Shown here one piece after another: positions 1-11,405 of a stretch of 64,000 nucleotides of DNA. Source of the DNA: Tolypeutes matacus (Eukaryota; Chordata; Mammalia; Cingulata; Chlamyphoridae); assembly GCA_026826555.1 (NCBI GenBank), contig JAKSZT010054307.1:812140-876139 (forward strand). Reading direction: 5' to 3'. Under the pieces are notes generated by a model. The model ran no database searches. It saw only the letters and a program-made list of their open reading frames with translations, and was not told the origin of the DNA. A program made the position numbers and the translations under genes. The first letter of the stretch is position 1; each line of letters starts with the position of its first letter.

Positions 1-206
1 CCGCTGTCAGCACAATAGAAAGCCCAGCTATGCTGCCTTTCTTCACGTCGACGTACTTGTTGTAATACTGGTAGTAACCTGTTTGAAAGGCTCCAGCATT
101 GCCTCTGGGGTGAAATCCCGCATCAGAATCCAGCTTGGCACCTCCCCTAAATTGAAATCCATCTTCTCCTTCACTGGTACGACAGACACCATCTTGGAGT
201 CCAGCC
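1..206 (-). pseudogene. ATP5MF: Processed pseudogene of ATP synthase subunit f (5' part, cut by window edge)
   Basis: The reverse strand carries the start and middle of the small membrane subunit f of mitochondrial ATP synthase, which sits in the inner-membrane Fo sector. The ATG is at 192-190, followed by a reading frame ending in the recognisable stretch GEVPSWILMRDFTP. A one-base deletion near 105-110 then shifts the frame, and the homology continues as GAFQTGYYQYYNKY and VDVKKGSIAGLSIVLT until position 1. No introns interrupt the coding sequence, although the parental gene is split, so this is a retrocopy rather than the gene. The insertion seems to end at about 206, just upstream of the ATG. 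Its 3' part and poly(A) tail would lie left of the window. The identification is by recall of the family sequence, but the match is long and distinctive. The frameshift makes a functional protein unlikely. Confidence 0.88.
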
Positions 207-581
207 TATGCCTTTTATCATGTCATTACTTGAGAAACCAATTCCTGTCTGGTTGATTAACCAGATTAAAAAACCTAAAAGGTATGAAATGTTAGGATAT
301 CAGATACAGGTATGTTTTTTCCTCATCTCTCCTCACAGAGACCCATCCCTTCACTTCCTCTTCTAGGCTCGTGTCAGATTTGTGTTACCTATTTCCAAAC
401 AATTTCTTTTTGATAGTCATTTATCTCTTGTTCCAAAGAAAATATGGAATTTAAAGAAATGTGCTGATTACTCTGGGTTCCAACAAGTTAGTATTTATAA
501 ATCTCCATTTTCATTTTTAAGATGTATGGCATTGCTACTTTCTATGCCAGAAAGCGAGTATGCACAGTATACAGATGTTAT
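207..581. other. Unassigned spacer
   Basis: No gene, recognisable repeat or RNA is seen between the ATP5MF pseudogene and the LTR that follows. A 68-codon open frame at 382-588 has no recognisable domain and is regarded as chance. Confidence 0.5.
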
Positions 582-1020
582 CAGTTGAACTGTGTCACCC
601 CAAAAGATACATTCTAGTCTGCTCCAGTACCATGAATGTGACCCTTTTTGGAAATAGGGCATTGAAGATCTGATTAGTTAGTATGAAGCCAAACTCAATA
701 AAATTGTCTCCAATCCAATATGACTGGTGTCCTTTCAAGAAGAGGTGAATTTGGACACTGCAGACACCAGAGAAGAAGACCATGATATGATAGATGCAGA
801 GATTGAAGTGCTGCCATTGCAAGATGAGGAACAGTAAGAATTTCCATAAAACAACCAGAAACGAGAAGAAGCAATGAAGGTTTTACCCCTACAGGTTTCA
901 GAGGAAGCATTACTTTGATTTTGGACTTCTAGCCTTCAGAACTGTGATATAATAAATTCCTGGTGTTTTAAACCATCCAGTTTGTGCTACTTTGTTATGG
1001 CAACCTTAGGAAAATAAGGC
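582..1020 (+). mobile_element. MaLR (MLT1-like) LTR
   Basis: The stretch follows the order of an ancient mammalian MaLR long terminal repeat: an opening like 'aactgtgtcacccc', then 'tggaaatagggcattgaag', 'ccaatatgactggtgtcc', and a tail 'ggacttctagccttcagaa' followed by an AATAAA-like 'aataaattcctggtg' and 'tttgttatggcaacc'. It appears to be a single LTR, with no internal sequence or second LTR nearby. It has no coding capacity. The exact subfamily cannot be named by eye. Confidence 0.75.
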
Positions 1021-1305
1021 AATAGATGATGGAATAGGGATAATTTATGTCCATACCATCTGTATAGCCTTTGATTCCTCCCATCTTGTGCATGGCTCAA
1101 GTCCAAGATGAACTCTAAAGAAAGAACATGCTAGAGAAATTTACAAAATGGCTGCCCCCAAATACCTCTGAATTGTCACATGGACTGGGGAGATCACCCT
1201 GAGCATTAAGTGAACAGCTTCCCATTAGCCTCCCACAGAGTGGAGAATCACAATGCTCCTGTCAACCATTTGGAAAAAGGGGTATGAAGAGAGACCCTCA
1301 TAATC
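1021..1305. other. 3' flank of the receptor pseudogene, unassigned
   Basis: No feature is recognised here. This is the former 3' untranslated side of the minus-strand receptor pseudogene. Confidence 0.4.
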
Positions 1306-2279
1306 TCATTGAGAGGTGAGAAGTTTCCTCCTCATGGCTTGGTGCAGAGAAGCTTTGACCTCCTTGTTCTTCAGGCTGTACCTGGTAGGGTTCAGTAGGG
1401 GAGTGATGATGGTGTTGGTCACTGAGATGAGTCTGTCCTGCCCCAGAGAACTCTGGGACTTGGACTTGAGGTAGATGATGGAGACACAGCCATAGTGTAT
1501 GATGACCACTGTAAGGTAGGAGGCACAAGTGGAAAGGGCCTTATTCTGATACTCAACTGAGATGATATTAGGAATGGTGGTGATGATGAGTACATAAAAC
1601 ATGAAGACCAAGCCCATGGGCAAGACAAGAACACAGACACCGATAACAAAGTTGATGATATCATTGACAGTGGTTTCTGTGCCGGCCAACTTCAGCAGAG
1701 GTTGTACATCACAGAAGAAGTGGGAGATGACAAAGTCATCATAGAAGGGCAAGCCAAACACAGAGGCTGTCTGGACAATGGCCATACCAATTCCCAGGGG
1801 TCCAGATCCCAGGTGGATACAGGCTCTTTTACCATAGAGGATGACTGATGATGACTGAATACTATAGGATATTGCATATAGAGGTCATACTGCAGTCACA
1901 AGCAGGAAGCAGTTGTTGATGCCAAAGATAACATAAAACTAGAGCTGGTTGGCACAACTTTGAATGGCAATGGGCTGGTGAGGACTCAGGAGGCAAGAAA
2001 CATCCAGGGGATGATGACCACAGTGTAGTAGTTCTCAGATATGGACAACAAATTCAGGAAGAAGTGTGTGGGGGCATAGATGTGATTGTCCTAGTGAATA
2101 ACGGCCATAATGATAACATTGCCAGGGAGAGACAGCAGGTAAAATGTTAGAAAAATAACAAAAACGAATGGCCTCTGCTGCCACCCAAAGCTGTAGAGAC
2201 CTTCAAAGAGGAACTTATTCCTAGCAGTAGAGCTTGGTCTTGACAATGAGGAAGGTCTGGATCTGAAAAAGCAGAACAA
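1306..2279 (-). pseudogene. OR10J3: Olfactory receptor pseudogene, OR10J3-like
   Basis: A class II olfactory receptor (seven-helix G-protein-coupled odorant receptor) that has decayed. The N-terminal part reads FEGLYSFGWQQRPF and then TM1 with LPGNVIIMAVIH. A stop follows at 2093-2091, the TM2 region (LLSISENYYTVVIIPW) is still in frame, and another stop lies at 1988-1986. TM3 and the DRY region (about 1800-1960) are broken by further frameshifts, and the usual MGYDRYVAIC is no longer readable. From 1785 to 1306 the second half is open again: HFFCDVQPLLKLA, the KALSTCAS relative of KAFATCAS, and PLLNPTRYSLKNKEVK. The sequence is closest in memory to OR10J3 and clearly related to the two intact receptors in this window, but lies on the opposite strand. 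No intact receptor can be made, so any transcript would be non-coding. OR10J membership is fairly sure; the exact ortholog is an inference. Confidence 0.88.
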
Positions 2280-3007
2280 AGGAAAGGTAGGCGTGAGGAT
2301 CCAGCTATGCAGCAGATTTCACAAGGCTCTGAGTAGCACATGGGGTTTTGTGATCTTCTAGTAATGTCCATTCAGCATTGTCAGAATGTGTTGCCAGCAT
2401 AAAGTAAACTGGAGGGTCCCTGATCAACCAACCATTCTAATCCAGAATCCTGAGTCCTGAATTTTCCTTTCCTTAGATTTGCTCCTTTGGATAGGGAAGA
2501 TTACTAGTCCAGGGCCAGAGTGTGGGAGAGTCATTCAGGTTACCATATTGGCCAAATTTTCCATAAATTAAGTCAATCCTCATTCAAACTAATTTTTGAC
2601 ATATCTCTTTCTTGTTCTATAGAGTATCTTCCCTAGAGAAAGGAGAAGCATCTGGTGCTAATACATAATATTGACTTTCTCTAAATAACTTTTTGATGTA
2701 AAATTATTCAATAAAGAGTAAGATCTCCACATAGATGAGTGAGTTATATTTCAAGGGTATTTTTCTGTTCCTAACCCTCATTATAATTGCTGATGGTGTC
2801 ATTATTGGTATTATAATCTGAAGTGACCATTAGCTCCCCATCCAGCTCCCCACTCAGTTTCTTCCTGAGTGTCTTATCCCCTTTGCAGATCTAAGACACG
2901 GTCATTATGTTATTTTGGCTTTCCAGCCTTGCAGGAAAGAATCTTTCCATATCTCTGGAGAACTTTGGGACATAGATCATTTTCTTATTTGCTTTGCTAT
3001 CACCAAC
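2280..3007. other. Unassigned intergenic sequence
   Basis: This is the upstream side of the minus-strand receptor pseudogene. No promoter element, repeat or coding sequence is recognised. Confidence 0.4.
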
Positions 3008-3449
3008 TCTGGTGGCTTAGAGCTATACACCCCAGAAAAACATGTTCTTAAACTTCACCCATTCCAATGGATGTGTGCTCTTGTAAATAATGACCTTTTG
3101 ATGAGGTTACTTCAGTCCTGAATCAGGATGGGTCATAATCTTATTACTGAAGGCCTTATAGGGAAGGCCACAGAGAAACAGGAAGTCACAGGGAGAAGCC
3201 AGAAGCTGGAAGTCAATGAAAATGAAAAGTCAGGAGAGGCCACCATGTGCATTGTCATGTGACAGAAAAGCCAAGGACTAAGGGTCTCTGGAAGCCAGTC
3301 CCGGAATGCATCTTCTGGGGAAAAGAATCACCTCAGTGATACTTTTATTTTGGACTTCTCTTAGCCTCATAAACTTGAGCCAATAAATTCCTGTTGTTTA
3401 AGCCAACCCATCACATGATATTTGCTTTAGCAGCCAGGAAGCTAAATCA
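3008..3449 (+). mobile_element. Solo LTR of a xenarthran MaLR-like family
   Basis: It shares its opening ('ggtggcttagagctatacac', then 'ccccagaaaaacatgttctt') and its tail ('aataaattcctgttgtttaa') with the LTR at 36085-36461 and, in reverse, with the two LTRs at 36462-37164 and 38596-39073. The boundaries are supported by a near-perfect 5-base flank repeat: ccaac at 3003-3007 and ccaat at 3450-3454. The LTR ends in CA, and its first bases TC are probably a mutated TG. No second LTR or internal sequence is present, so it is a solo LTR. Confidence 0.7.
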
Positions 3450-5160
3450 CCAATCCACAGAAGTATTGGGGCAATACCTTGATATGGGTATCGGCAACCC
3501 ACTCTGTCACTCAAGTCAAGAATTGCAGGGACTCTGTCATGTTGGCATCCTCAATATGAACCACAGGATTTCCTCTATCATTAGTTTAGGCTGTGGCTTT
3601 TCTCTAGCTGTTCTTTTGTAGCACACTTATTGATCATTTCTTCTCAATGTCTAAACTATGTTGGTTTCTGTCCCACGAGGAATCTTGTCAATCTTCTGGC
3701 CAACACTACTCTTGCCACAGTCCTCTTTGCCTCTTATAGCTGTCATTTCTACCATTTTGAGGATAGCATTAGTCAAGAGCCTGAAGAAAACTTTTTCTCC
3801 TGTGCTTCTCACATCACTCTGGTCATCATCCAATAAAACTACCTCCAGAGCCTACTTCAAACACACAAGGAGAGCAGGAAAGTTTTAGATCAGTTGCTCT
3901 CAGTGACCTACTATCTTCAGATGTCTGTAAGCACTGATTTTTGCTGTCTTAAAAATAAGTATGTCAAGAATGCCTTGAGAAAACTTGTAGGTAAGAAATC
4001 TTTCTCCTAGGGTTATTTAAATTGAAGCATTGTTAACATCTCTGCTCAAATAGTTTTGAAATTTTTCAAGATAGAAAAATTGTAAGCAAAGCTTCTGGTG
4101 CTGAAGTTTCAGGAGACTGGTGACATGTCATCCAACACAATGAGTACCAGAATAAAAGTGAGACTGAAATATGAGCCTTAAAAACATTTCTCACAACCCT
4201 AGCTTTTTGTTAACATCTATAAATATGTATATAAACATACATGTTCCCCCAAACTGATGCCCTCTAATCCTATTCCATGAGATTCCTACAAGGTCAAACT
4301 ATAGTCTGGAACATAAAACTCAAGCTTAAAGCATACAGTTTACATCACTGCAGCATAAACAATAATAAAATCTGTATTTCCTAAATCTAGAGTTAATTTA
4401 ATTTAGGTGCTTGAAAGAGGTTTTTCTTAAAAAGGATATTTGTGAAGAAAACCTGGCTACAAATAGTTTTAATATGTTGATAATTATAATTTATACATTT
4501 TCAGAAATGAGTTGGAGTAAGTTATAAATTTCCTTTAGTGTGTAATTTCAATCAGTCTAAATCAAGTTGCCTTTTAAACATATGTAAGGGTCCAAATGTA
4601 TAGGCAACTATGGAGAGTAGAAAGTGAGGAGAAACTGTTAACTAAATGAGACAGTCATGAGACTGGCCATGTGAACAGAGTTCAAATGATATGGTGGGAT
4701 CCTTTATTTCCCTGGCTAGAGAAAAGTCACTTGAGGCAAAAGGTCATGTGAGCTGAAAAAAATACCTCTCTTATGCAAAAGATAAATGGGATCAGAGGAA
4801 GAAGGAATGCTCAGGGATGTGACTATTGAAATATGCTCTGAAATTGGTCCAAGAAGATAGAAAAATGAGAAGCAGATCAGCATTGAAGCTTCCAGTGAAG
4901 GGAGAATAGGCAGAAAGGGAAAGAAGTATGTCAAGGAGAGGAGCAAGAAGAAACTAAATCAGCTTGAAAGAAACCAAAATCCCTTAATAGTGTACATCCC
5001 AATGATGAAGAAAAAGTTAACAATTAATACAAAATGCTAAAGGGTCAACATGCTACTTTGATCAGTTAGTAGTATATTATCTCTACTACATTGGAATAAA
5101 TACATATAAACACTTTTGATAGTAAAACTTCTCTAAATAAAAACATATATCTATACTATT
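3450..5160. other. Gene-free stretch, not assigned
   Basis: AT-rich sequence with no supportable gene. Open frames at 3394-3621, 3630-3888 and 4716-4946 are short, lack recognisable domains and overlap one another in different frames. No repeat family could be named. Confidence 0.4.
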
Positions 5161-5172
5161 TTTTTTTTTTTT

Positions 5173-6330
5173 GTAAGAACTTACTGGTGCTCTTTATTTC
5201 TTTGCAAGGATTTTAATTGCCATCCGGTATAATTTCCTTTCAGTCTGAAGAAGTTTCTTTAATTCTCTTATAAGACAGGTATGCCAGCAACAGATATCCT
5301 CAGTCTTTACTTGTCTGGGTATATATTTCACCTACACTTTTGAAGGATAGTTTGGCTGAACATTCCACACTTGAAATGTGTCATTCCACTGAATTCTTAC
5401 CTCACTGTTTCTGACAAGAAGTCTAACAAGAAGATGATGATGGACAACAACCATCCCAAGGAACAGAGAGTGCAACTGCAAGCAAGACAATTCCATCCAT
5501 CTGCCCCATGGTACTAAACCCACTCTCAATTAGAAACAGAGTGGGTGTCACCATCCCCAAATCCTCAACATTGGGGAATGAACAATGGACTAAAGTAGAC
5601 TTATTATCCTACTGTAGACTTATTATTCTAGCAATGGAAGAACTTGTATCATTGATGCGGGGGCAGTGGCGGCTGGGGGTTCTGGGGGCCAGGGGGAGAG
5701 GGAGGAATAGGTGTAATATGAGGATGTCTTTGGGACCTTGGAATTGTCCTGCATGTCATTTCAGTGACGGATGCAGGCTGATACATATTTTGTCATAACT
5801 TAGGAAACTGTGTGGGGCAGAGTGTAGACTATAATGTAGACTATAATCCACGGTTAGTGGCAATGCTTCAATACGTGTTCATCAATTGTAACAAATGTAC
5901 CACACTAATGAAAGATGTTGTTAATGTGGGAAAGTGTAGGAGGGGTAGGGAGTGGGGCATGTGGGAATCCCTTATATTTTTATGTAACATTTATGTAATC
6001 TAAAGTACCTTAAATTTTTTTTTAAATGTTTTATATATATATACACACACACAGAAAAAAACTACAAAAAAAAAAAAAGATCTCGGTTGTTAATCTTATT
6101 ACAGTTTTCTTGGACTTGATGATCATTTTTCTCTTACTGCTTTGGAGATTTTTCTTTCTCTTTAGCTTTTAACAAAGTTTGACTATCACGTTTCCAAGTT
6201 GTGTATATCTTTGTTTTTACCTTTTTTTTTTTTTTTTTTTTTGAGTTTCTTGAGTTTCCAGGATGTGGAGATTAATGTTTTCCATTAAATTTGGTAGGGA
6301 GATTGACAACTGAACCCCTAGTGGAAACTG
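5173..6330 (-). mobile_element. HAL1/L1-type ORF1 relic, split in two
   Basis: Read on the reverse strand, 5173-5420 matches the end of a half-L1/L1M ORF1 (a phrase equivalent to 'aaactatccttcaaaa', then 'agagaattaaagaaac', then 'aaagaaataaagagcacc'). The upstream ORF1 part resumes at about 6080-6330 ('aagattaacaacc', and the equivalent of 'gttgagtttcttggatgtg'). The interval 5425-6074 is a later L1 tail inserted on the + strand. ORF1 would encode the RNA-binding chaperone of the retrotransposon, but this fragment is truncated and full of stops. Confidence 0.65.
5425..6074 (+). mobile_element. 5'-truncated L1, 3' untranslated tail
   Basis: This is one of several copies in the window of the same L1 3' end. 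Shared marks are 'cactctcaattagaaacag', 'aattgtcctgcatgtcatt', 'caaatgtaccacactaatga' and 'gggaatcccttatattt', followed by an A-rich end at about 6058-6078. It interrupts the HAL1 relic. The flanks 'aagaagtct' (5416-5424) and 'aaaagatct' (6075-6083) may be a decayed target-site duplication. A 12-base word, tgtagactataa, is duplicated in tandem at about 5823-5848, and a (TA)n/(CA)n run lies near 6031-6051. Open frames here (5508-5798, 5812-6003) are chance. Confidence 0.75.
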
Positions 6331-7375
6331 AGGAAGTAAGAAGGAGGATGAAAGCAATATCTTTTTTAAAAGGGGTAATGCAGTGCATGCTGGGTCTACA
6401 ACTTCATCTACAGCTCCGCCCTCTTTCTACAGTGCACTTTCTGACACTACAGGCTCCAGAATACTGCCTTTATGGAGGAAGAAATGGCATACCAGTTTGG
6501 CAAGTTAATTACTTTTTGTCTTGCTGGCCTGCATTGGTGCATCTGGAATCTTTCTTCTTTTCCAAATAACGTCAGTTATTTTAAAAAGGAGTTCAATATG
6601 AGCATTAAAGTTCATTTGCCTCCTGCTTCTCAGCTGTTCTAGAACTCAGAGAATTTAATATCACATCCACAAACTTATAAATTACATTCCTCCTCTCTTC
6701 CTTTCTTCTACGAATGATCCTACTTGTAGCTAAGAAATTTAAAGCATTTTGAAAAAAAAACATTTTAACCCAGTCTTATCAGAGATGCTCTTTCTATGTC
6801 AGTTAATGCTACTTTTGCCACTAAATATGGAAATGACAAAGGACTTAGAGCTGGTACTTTTCCTCCTCTTCTCCTCTTTGTCAAGTGCTTCTATACAATA
6901 CTTTGGCTTTATTTAGCTAATAAATAAATAAGCTATTTTAACTAATTCTTTTGTTTAATAGGTAATACATAGACATGGTATAAAATCCAAAAGATAAAAT
7001 AGATTTGCAGCTAAATATTAGTCTTTCTTAAATTCTGCCCCTTTAAGAATGCTAATTCTCTGAAAATACCTCCAAAATAACCTGTCACTAAGACAAAGCT
7101 GAGAGTTTTTGTTTTTGTATCTTGGTAAGAGAGTATATCACTCTAACAGTCTTAGTAGTTTATGATGGGGATGGCAAAGTTGGGCTATTTAAAAAGTTTT
7201 TGAGTCTAGTTTATGGTAAGACTTTCAATCAGGGGGTTCTGTTAGGATTGGGTAAGAACTATGATATAAAAATTTAGGATTGGCGGACTCACCAAGGTGA
7301 GACTTTTGAGCTGAGGGTTTCAAAGTGCCTTAGAGAGTAAACAGTCATTTGATACTATCTATTAAAAAGCTAGAC
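6331..7375. other. Unassigned intergenic sequence
   Basis: AT-rich DNA with no gene and no family I can name. A pure T run at about 6223-6242 lies inside the neighbouring relic. Confidence 0.4.
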
Positions 7376-7572
7376 CCAGGGTTCTTAACAAAGCATTCGT
7401 GAGCGTGAATTGAAATTCAGAAAAGACATTCTTCTTGTGAGGAGGTGTTGGTGGGAGTGTGCTATATTTATTAAATAATGCACAGCATAGTGTGGACTTA
7501 GTAAGGGGTCCATGGTTTTCACCTGACTGACAAAGGGGTCCATGGAACAAAAAAGGTTAAGAACCCCTGCTC
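7376..7572 (-). mobile_element. hAT-type MITE (non-autonomous DNA transposon)
   Basis: The ends are inverted copies of each other: 'agggttcttaac' on the left and 'gttaagaacccct' on the right. The reverse strand reads 'ttgttccatggaccccttt' and 'cagtcaggtga', the same words as the MITE at 36902-37112, so both belong to one family. The flanks contain ctagac and ctctagat, in line with the CTAGA-like target preference of Charlie-group hAT elements, but the 8-base duplication is not clean. There is no coding capacity. Confidence 0.65.
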
Positions 7573-7854
7573 TAGATATACTAATAACCATTTATATGGG
7601 TTTGGGGGAAGCTCCTGATAGGAATAATAAAGTTATCTGAAACTTTTATCTTCCTGGAGAAGAATTTTCTAAATAGTAATACCATATTGATGAAGACAAT
7701 GGAATAGTAAATTCATATTATTGAAGAAAACTGAATAGTAAAGTCATGTTAATGTAGCCTCATCCTTCTACCCCATTTTCCTCCCATGAAATATGAGGTA
7801 AATAAACACACAGATATGCTTACATATACAAGCTAATATACAAGCGCACATGTG

Positions 7855-8040
7855 CTGGGATTGAATCTTTGTTTCTCCAGGTCCTAGCTATATAACCATG
7901 GGCAAGGTAGTTAACCTTTATGTGTCAGTTTCTTTATCTATAAAATGGGCTTAATGATAGTACCTCCTTCATAGAATTGTTGTGAGGATTAAATTAGTTA
8001 ATATATGAGAAGTGTTTAGAAAGTGCCTGACACCTGGAAA
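7855..8040 (+). repeat. MIR SINE fragment
   Basis: Contains the MIR core order 'ctagctatataaccatggg', 'aagg..gttaacctttatg', 'tcagtttctttatctataaa', 'atgatagtacctccttc' and 'gttgtgaggattaaa'. It is old and diverged. The 70-codon open frame at 7994-8206 overlaps its end and is chance. Confidence 0.8.
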
Positions 8041-8784
8041 TGGTATATAAGTTATCTCTAATTGTATATAAGGTTGGAAGCAGCCCACCAACTGAGATAA
8101 TAAATGTGAAGTGCTTAACCAAGAAGATCTCTGATGACCAGTTTAGAAAGGGAATTGGAAATGAAAGACAAAGGACAGTGATTTTAGGACGTTTGCATGT
8201 ATGCATAATTTTATAACTTCTTTAACTTGACATGCAATTGTTCTTTGTCTTTCCCTGTAGTGATTGGCAATAAAATTCTTAACTGATCTTAAGGGGAGAA
8301 AAATCTATACATTCTTTCCTTTGATTAAAAGTGCTTTATTACTGGAAAAAAAAAAAAAGAGGAGCATTAATTCATTTATTTATTCATCAAATATTACATA
8401 TTTCCCTTCTATGTATTAAGGTCTATGGATTCAATGGCTAGTACGTAATGGTTGCTCAGTAAATGTTTTTGAATACATATCGAATCAGAAAGAGTTCCTG
8501 ATGTTTAGGAACTCCCAACAAAATTCAGGGAGAAAGGTAAATGGGAGTGGTAATACAGAATCATAATTGCCATGATGGAGGTTAATATAGAAATGCTATA
8601 GAAACATAGACGTGGAAACCTAATTCAGGCATAGGGTCAAAGGGCACTAAAAGAGCTATTACGTAACACAGTAAGAGAAAGGTGCATGATGCATGTGTCA
8701 TGGCGCATCCAGGTCAAGGGATCAGCCTTTCAGATGAAACATCAAGAGTCTTACTACAACTCAGTGGTTAAGTACAGAATCCTC
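8041..8784. other. Unassigned intergenic sequence
   Basis: No gene is recognised. The words 'atgg..gctcagtaaatg' near 8445-8470 resemble the end of an L2/MIR-type tail but are too short to assign. Confidence 0.35.
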
Positions 8785-8960
8785 TTCAATTGAGTCTGAC
8801 TTCACCTTGGGCAAGGTTTGAACTTCTCCGTAAAACAATCTCCTCATCTATAAAATGTACAATAACAGTACTTAAATTTTGTGAGACTCAAACAAGATAA
8901 TGAAGAAAACATGGGAGCAAAGTGACTGCAGCATAATAAGATCTCAAAAAATGTTAGCCG
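8785..8960 (+). repeat. MIR-like fragment (diverged)
   Basis: Has the MIR landmarks 'cttgggcaaggtttgaactt', 'ctcctcatctataaaatgta' and 'acagtacttaa' followed by a weakened 'gtgagactcaaacaagataa'. It is less certain than the other MIR copies. Confidence 0.55.
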
Positions 8961-11080
8961 TGATGATTATTGTTGTTATTATTATCACGGAAGATCGGGT
9001 CATATCTGGGGAATAAAGAGTGGTTCTGAATGGGTGTAGGGCCGTGTGCTTGGCAGGAGCTTTATAAGGGCTGAGTCCCTGAGGCATGCTGTAAGGAAGA
9101 AAGAAGAGCCCAGTGGTGATCCCGGGACTGAACAGTGCCTGTGTGTGTGGGATTCTCCAAAACACCAAGGTTGAGTTTGATTGAACTAAATATACCATTA
9201 AGTACATCCTAGTATTGTGTGAGTTGAATGAGCCTGTATTAAACTCTTTCATACCGTTCATAAATGGATTGAAATGAATCATATTCCTCCTCTGTCTCTG
9301 CCATTATTAGACTACACACTGTCTGTTTTATCAGGCTACTTGCACACAGAAGCCCTTGCCACTCTCATTAGGGCTTTTCCCCAACTCTCCTCTGAACAGT
9401 CTCTAGCAGCATGAATGGGAAACAACCTGGATTGCATAAAGGTGAACCAAGAATTTGTGTGACAGTTCTTGCTTTTGTTTTTACTGCTCCTTAACTGAAC
9501 CTTTTTTTTTAAAAAAAAAATTTAGGCCTATATATTTAGGGCATAGCACAATGTAACTTCAAATGCTACCTTCTTGGTCAAAATTCATAACAGTTTGTAC
9601 TTTAAGCATACTTTGCATCCTCTTTTTCTAATGCATTATTTTGAATTTTCTCACTGAAACTTACCTGCCTCTTCCTGCCAGCTGCAAAGAAATTCCTGCC
9701 ATTTATTTTAATTGACTTCATGTATTCAAAACTTTGTGGAGTCAATCCATCTCCGTTAAGGTAAATAATCATTTATCTTTACATTTATTACCTATCTCTA
9801 ATTTACCCCTAATAAGTAAAGGGTCTTCATTATTTTAGTGGCTCAAATGTAAGAGTCAGAGCTTTTCCAAATTTTTGAAACCAAAAATATATTATTATTT
9901 TCTTTATATGGCAAAAGTTCATCGAACATTTTCAAAAATACATTTGACTTATAAAAACCATGCTTCTTTTCCTCCGTAGGTGACACTTAATACTTTACTA
10001 TAGAGGCCAAAATTTACCTCCACTCACTACCACACACAAGACATTTTCCTTCCCATTTAGCTTTGGCTGCATATGTTGAACTTGCTTTGATAATTCTCTT
10101 TGGGTCACTTGCATTGCTGCATATCTAGTGAGCTGAGCAGAGACACTAGCTGCCTTGTTCCAGATTATCCTTTCAAGGATATGTGTATAGGGAACAACCT
10201 TAGAATATATAGATAGTATGTCCCTCTGGAGCAAAGGGAAGGATTACTGTTCATCACAGCAAATCCGGGTTCCTGAAGCCCAGGCTTCCAATTTTGTAGT
10301 GCAACTCACTGCATGCACAGGTATTGTCTGTTCTTTTTGAGATACCCTGTGGTAACTCGGTCTCAGGACACTGGTACAAATGCTGATAGGATGACTATTG
10401 CTGTTAGTAATGATACCTGTTGCCTCTGACTCAGGAGTCTCATGTCTTCTGCCTGCATTCATAAAATTGTAGCAGTTTAACTTGCAAACTTACAAGTGAG
10501 TAAGTTAAAAAATCTCAGACATTTCACGGTTCTTGACACTCATTTCATTCCAAATCTCATAGTTCTCTACATAGGGTTCTTCCAGAACCCCTCCCTCACC
10601 CTGCTTAGCAAGGTGAATGCCCATCCCTCATTCAAGTAAAATACTAGAGATTTACATTCTGGAGAGCTTTGCAAAGTTGGAGGATAAATTATATGTAGAA
10701 AATTAGGGAATTAAGAGAATTCCACAAAGCAAGCAGAGAGATCTTCCTTCTAGCCTCCTTCCCCTTCTTGATTCCCACAAGACTGGCAACAACATGTAGA
10801 ACCAACAGAATAAGCATTAGAGTAATCCTACCTGAGTAAATGGAGAATCCCAAGAAAAGATAACAATAGATACAGACTCATAGAATATTCCTATATATAC
10901 TGGGTGTTTCCCAGTGAAAAAGCCATGTGTCACCTTACTGCTCTATATTAAAATTCACCAGTCAAGAAATCACATCATTAAATACACAGACACACACCCA
11001 GCACATTCAATTGGCTTATAAAAGTGTCTTGCTTAAATATACATGGGTAGTCAAGTTGGTTTCTAACATGAAGACACACT
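8961..11080. other. Gene-free stretch, not assigned
   Basis: Contains open frames of 60-112 codons at 8944-9282, 9998-10234 and 10244-10462, none with a domain, a good start context or a partner exon. No repeat family could be named with confidence. The A-rich part after about 10960 may already belong to the decayed L1M that follows. Confidence 0.35.
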
Positions 11081-11405
11081 GAAACAAACAAACAGAAAAA
11101 AAAAAAGATGGAAATTGGACAAAGAAAGTTAATCTTCCAGGAAGTGTATCAAAAAGAAAAAATAGATAATAAAAGAGACAGAATAGAAAATGTGAGGATC
11201 AATAGAAGAGATTTAAAGTCCAACAAATACAAGTTCCAGAATGAAAAAATAGAAAAAATACAGGAAAGGCAACATCAATGAAAAGAATATTTCGAAAAAA
11301 CTGAAGGACATGAATGTCAGATTGTGTGATTGCATATTGGGGGATAAAAAGATGTGTCCGTACCTCAAAGATCATCCCACCATCATGTGATATCAAAACA
11401 CTAGG

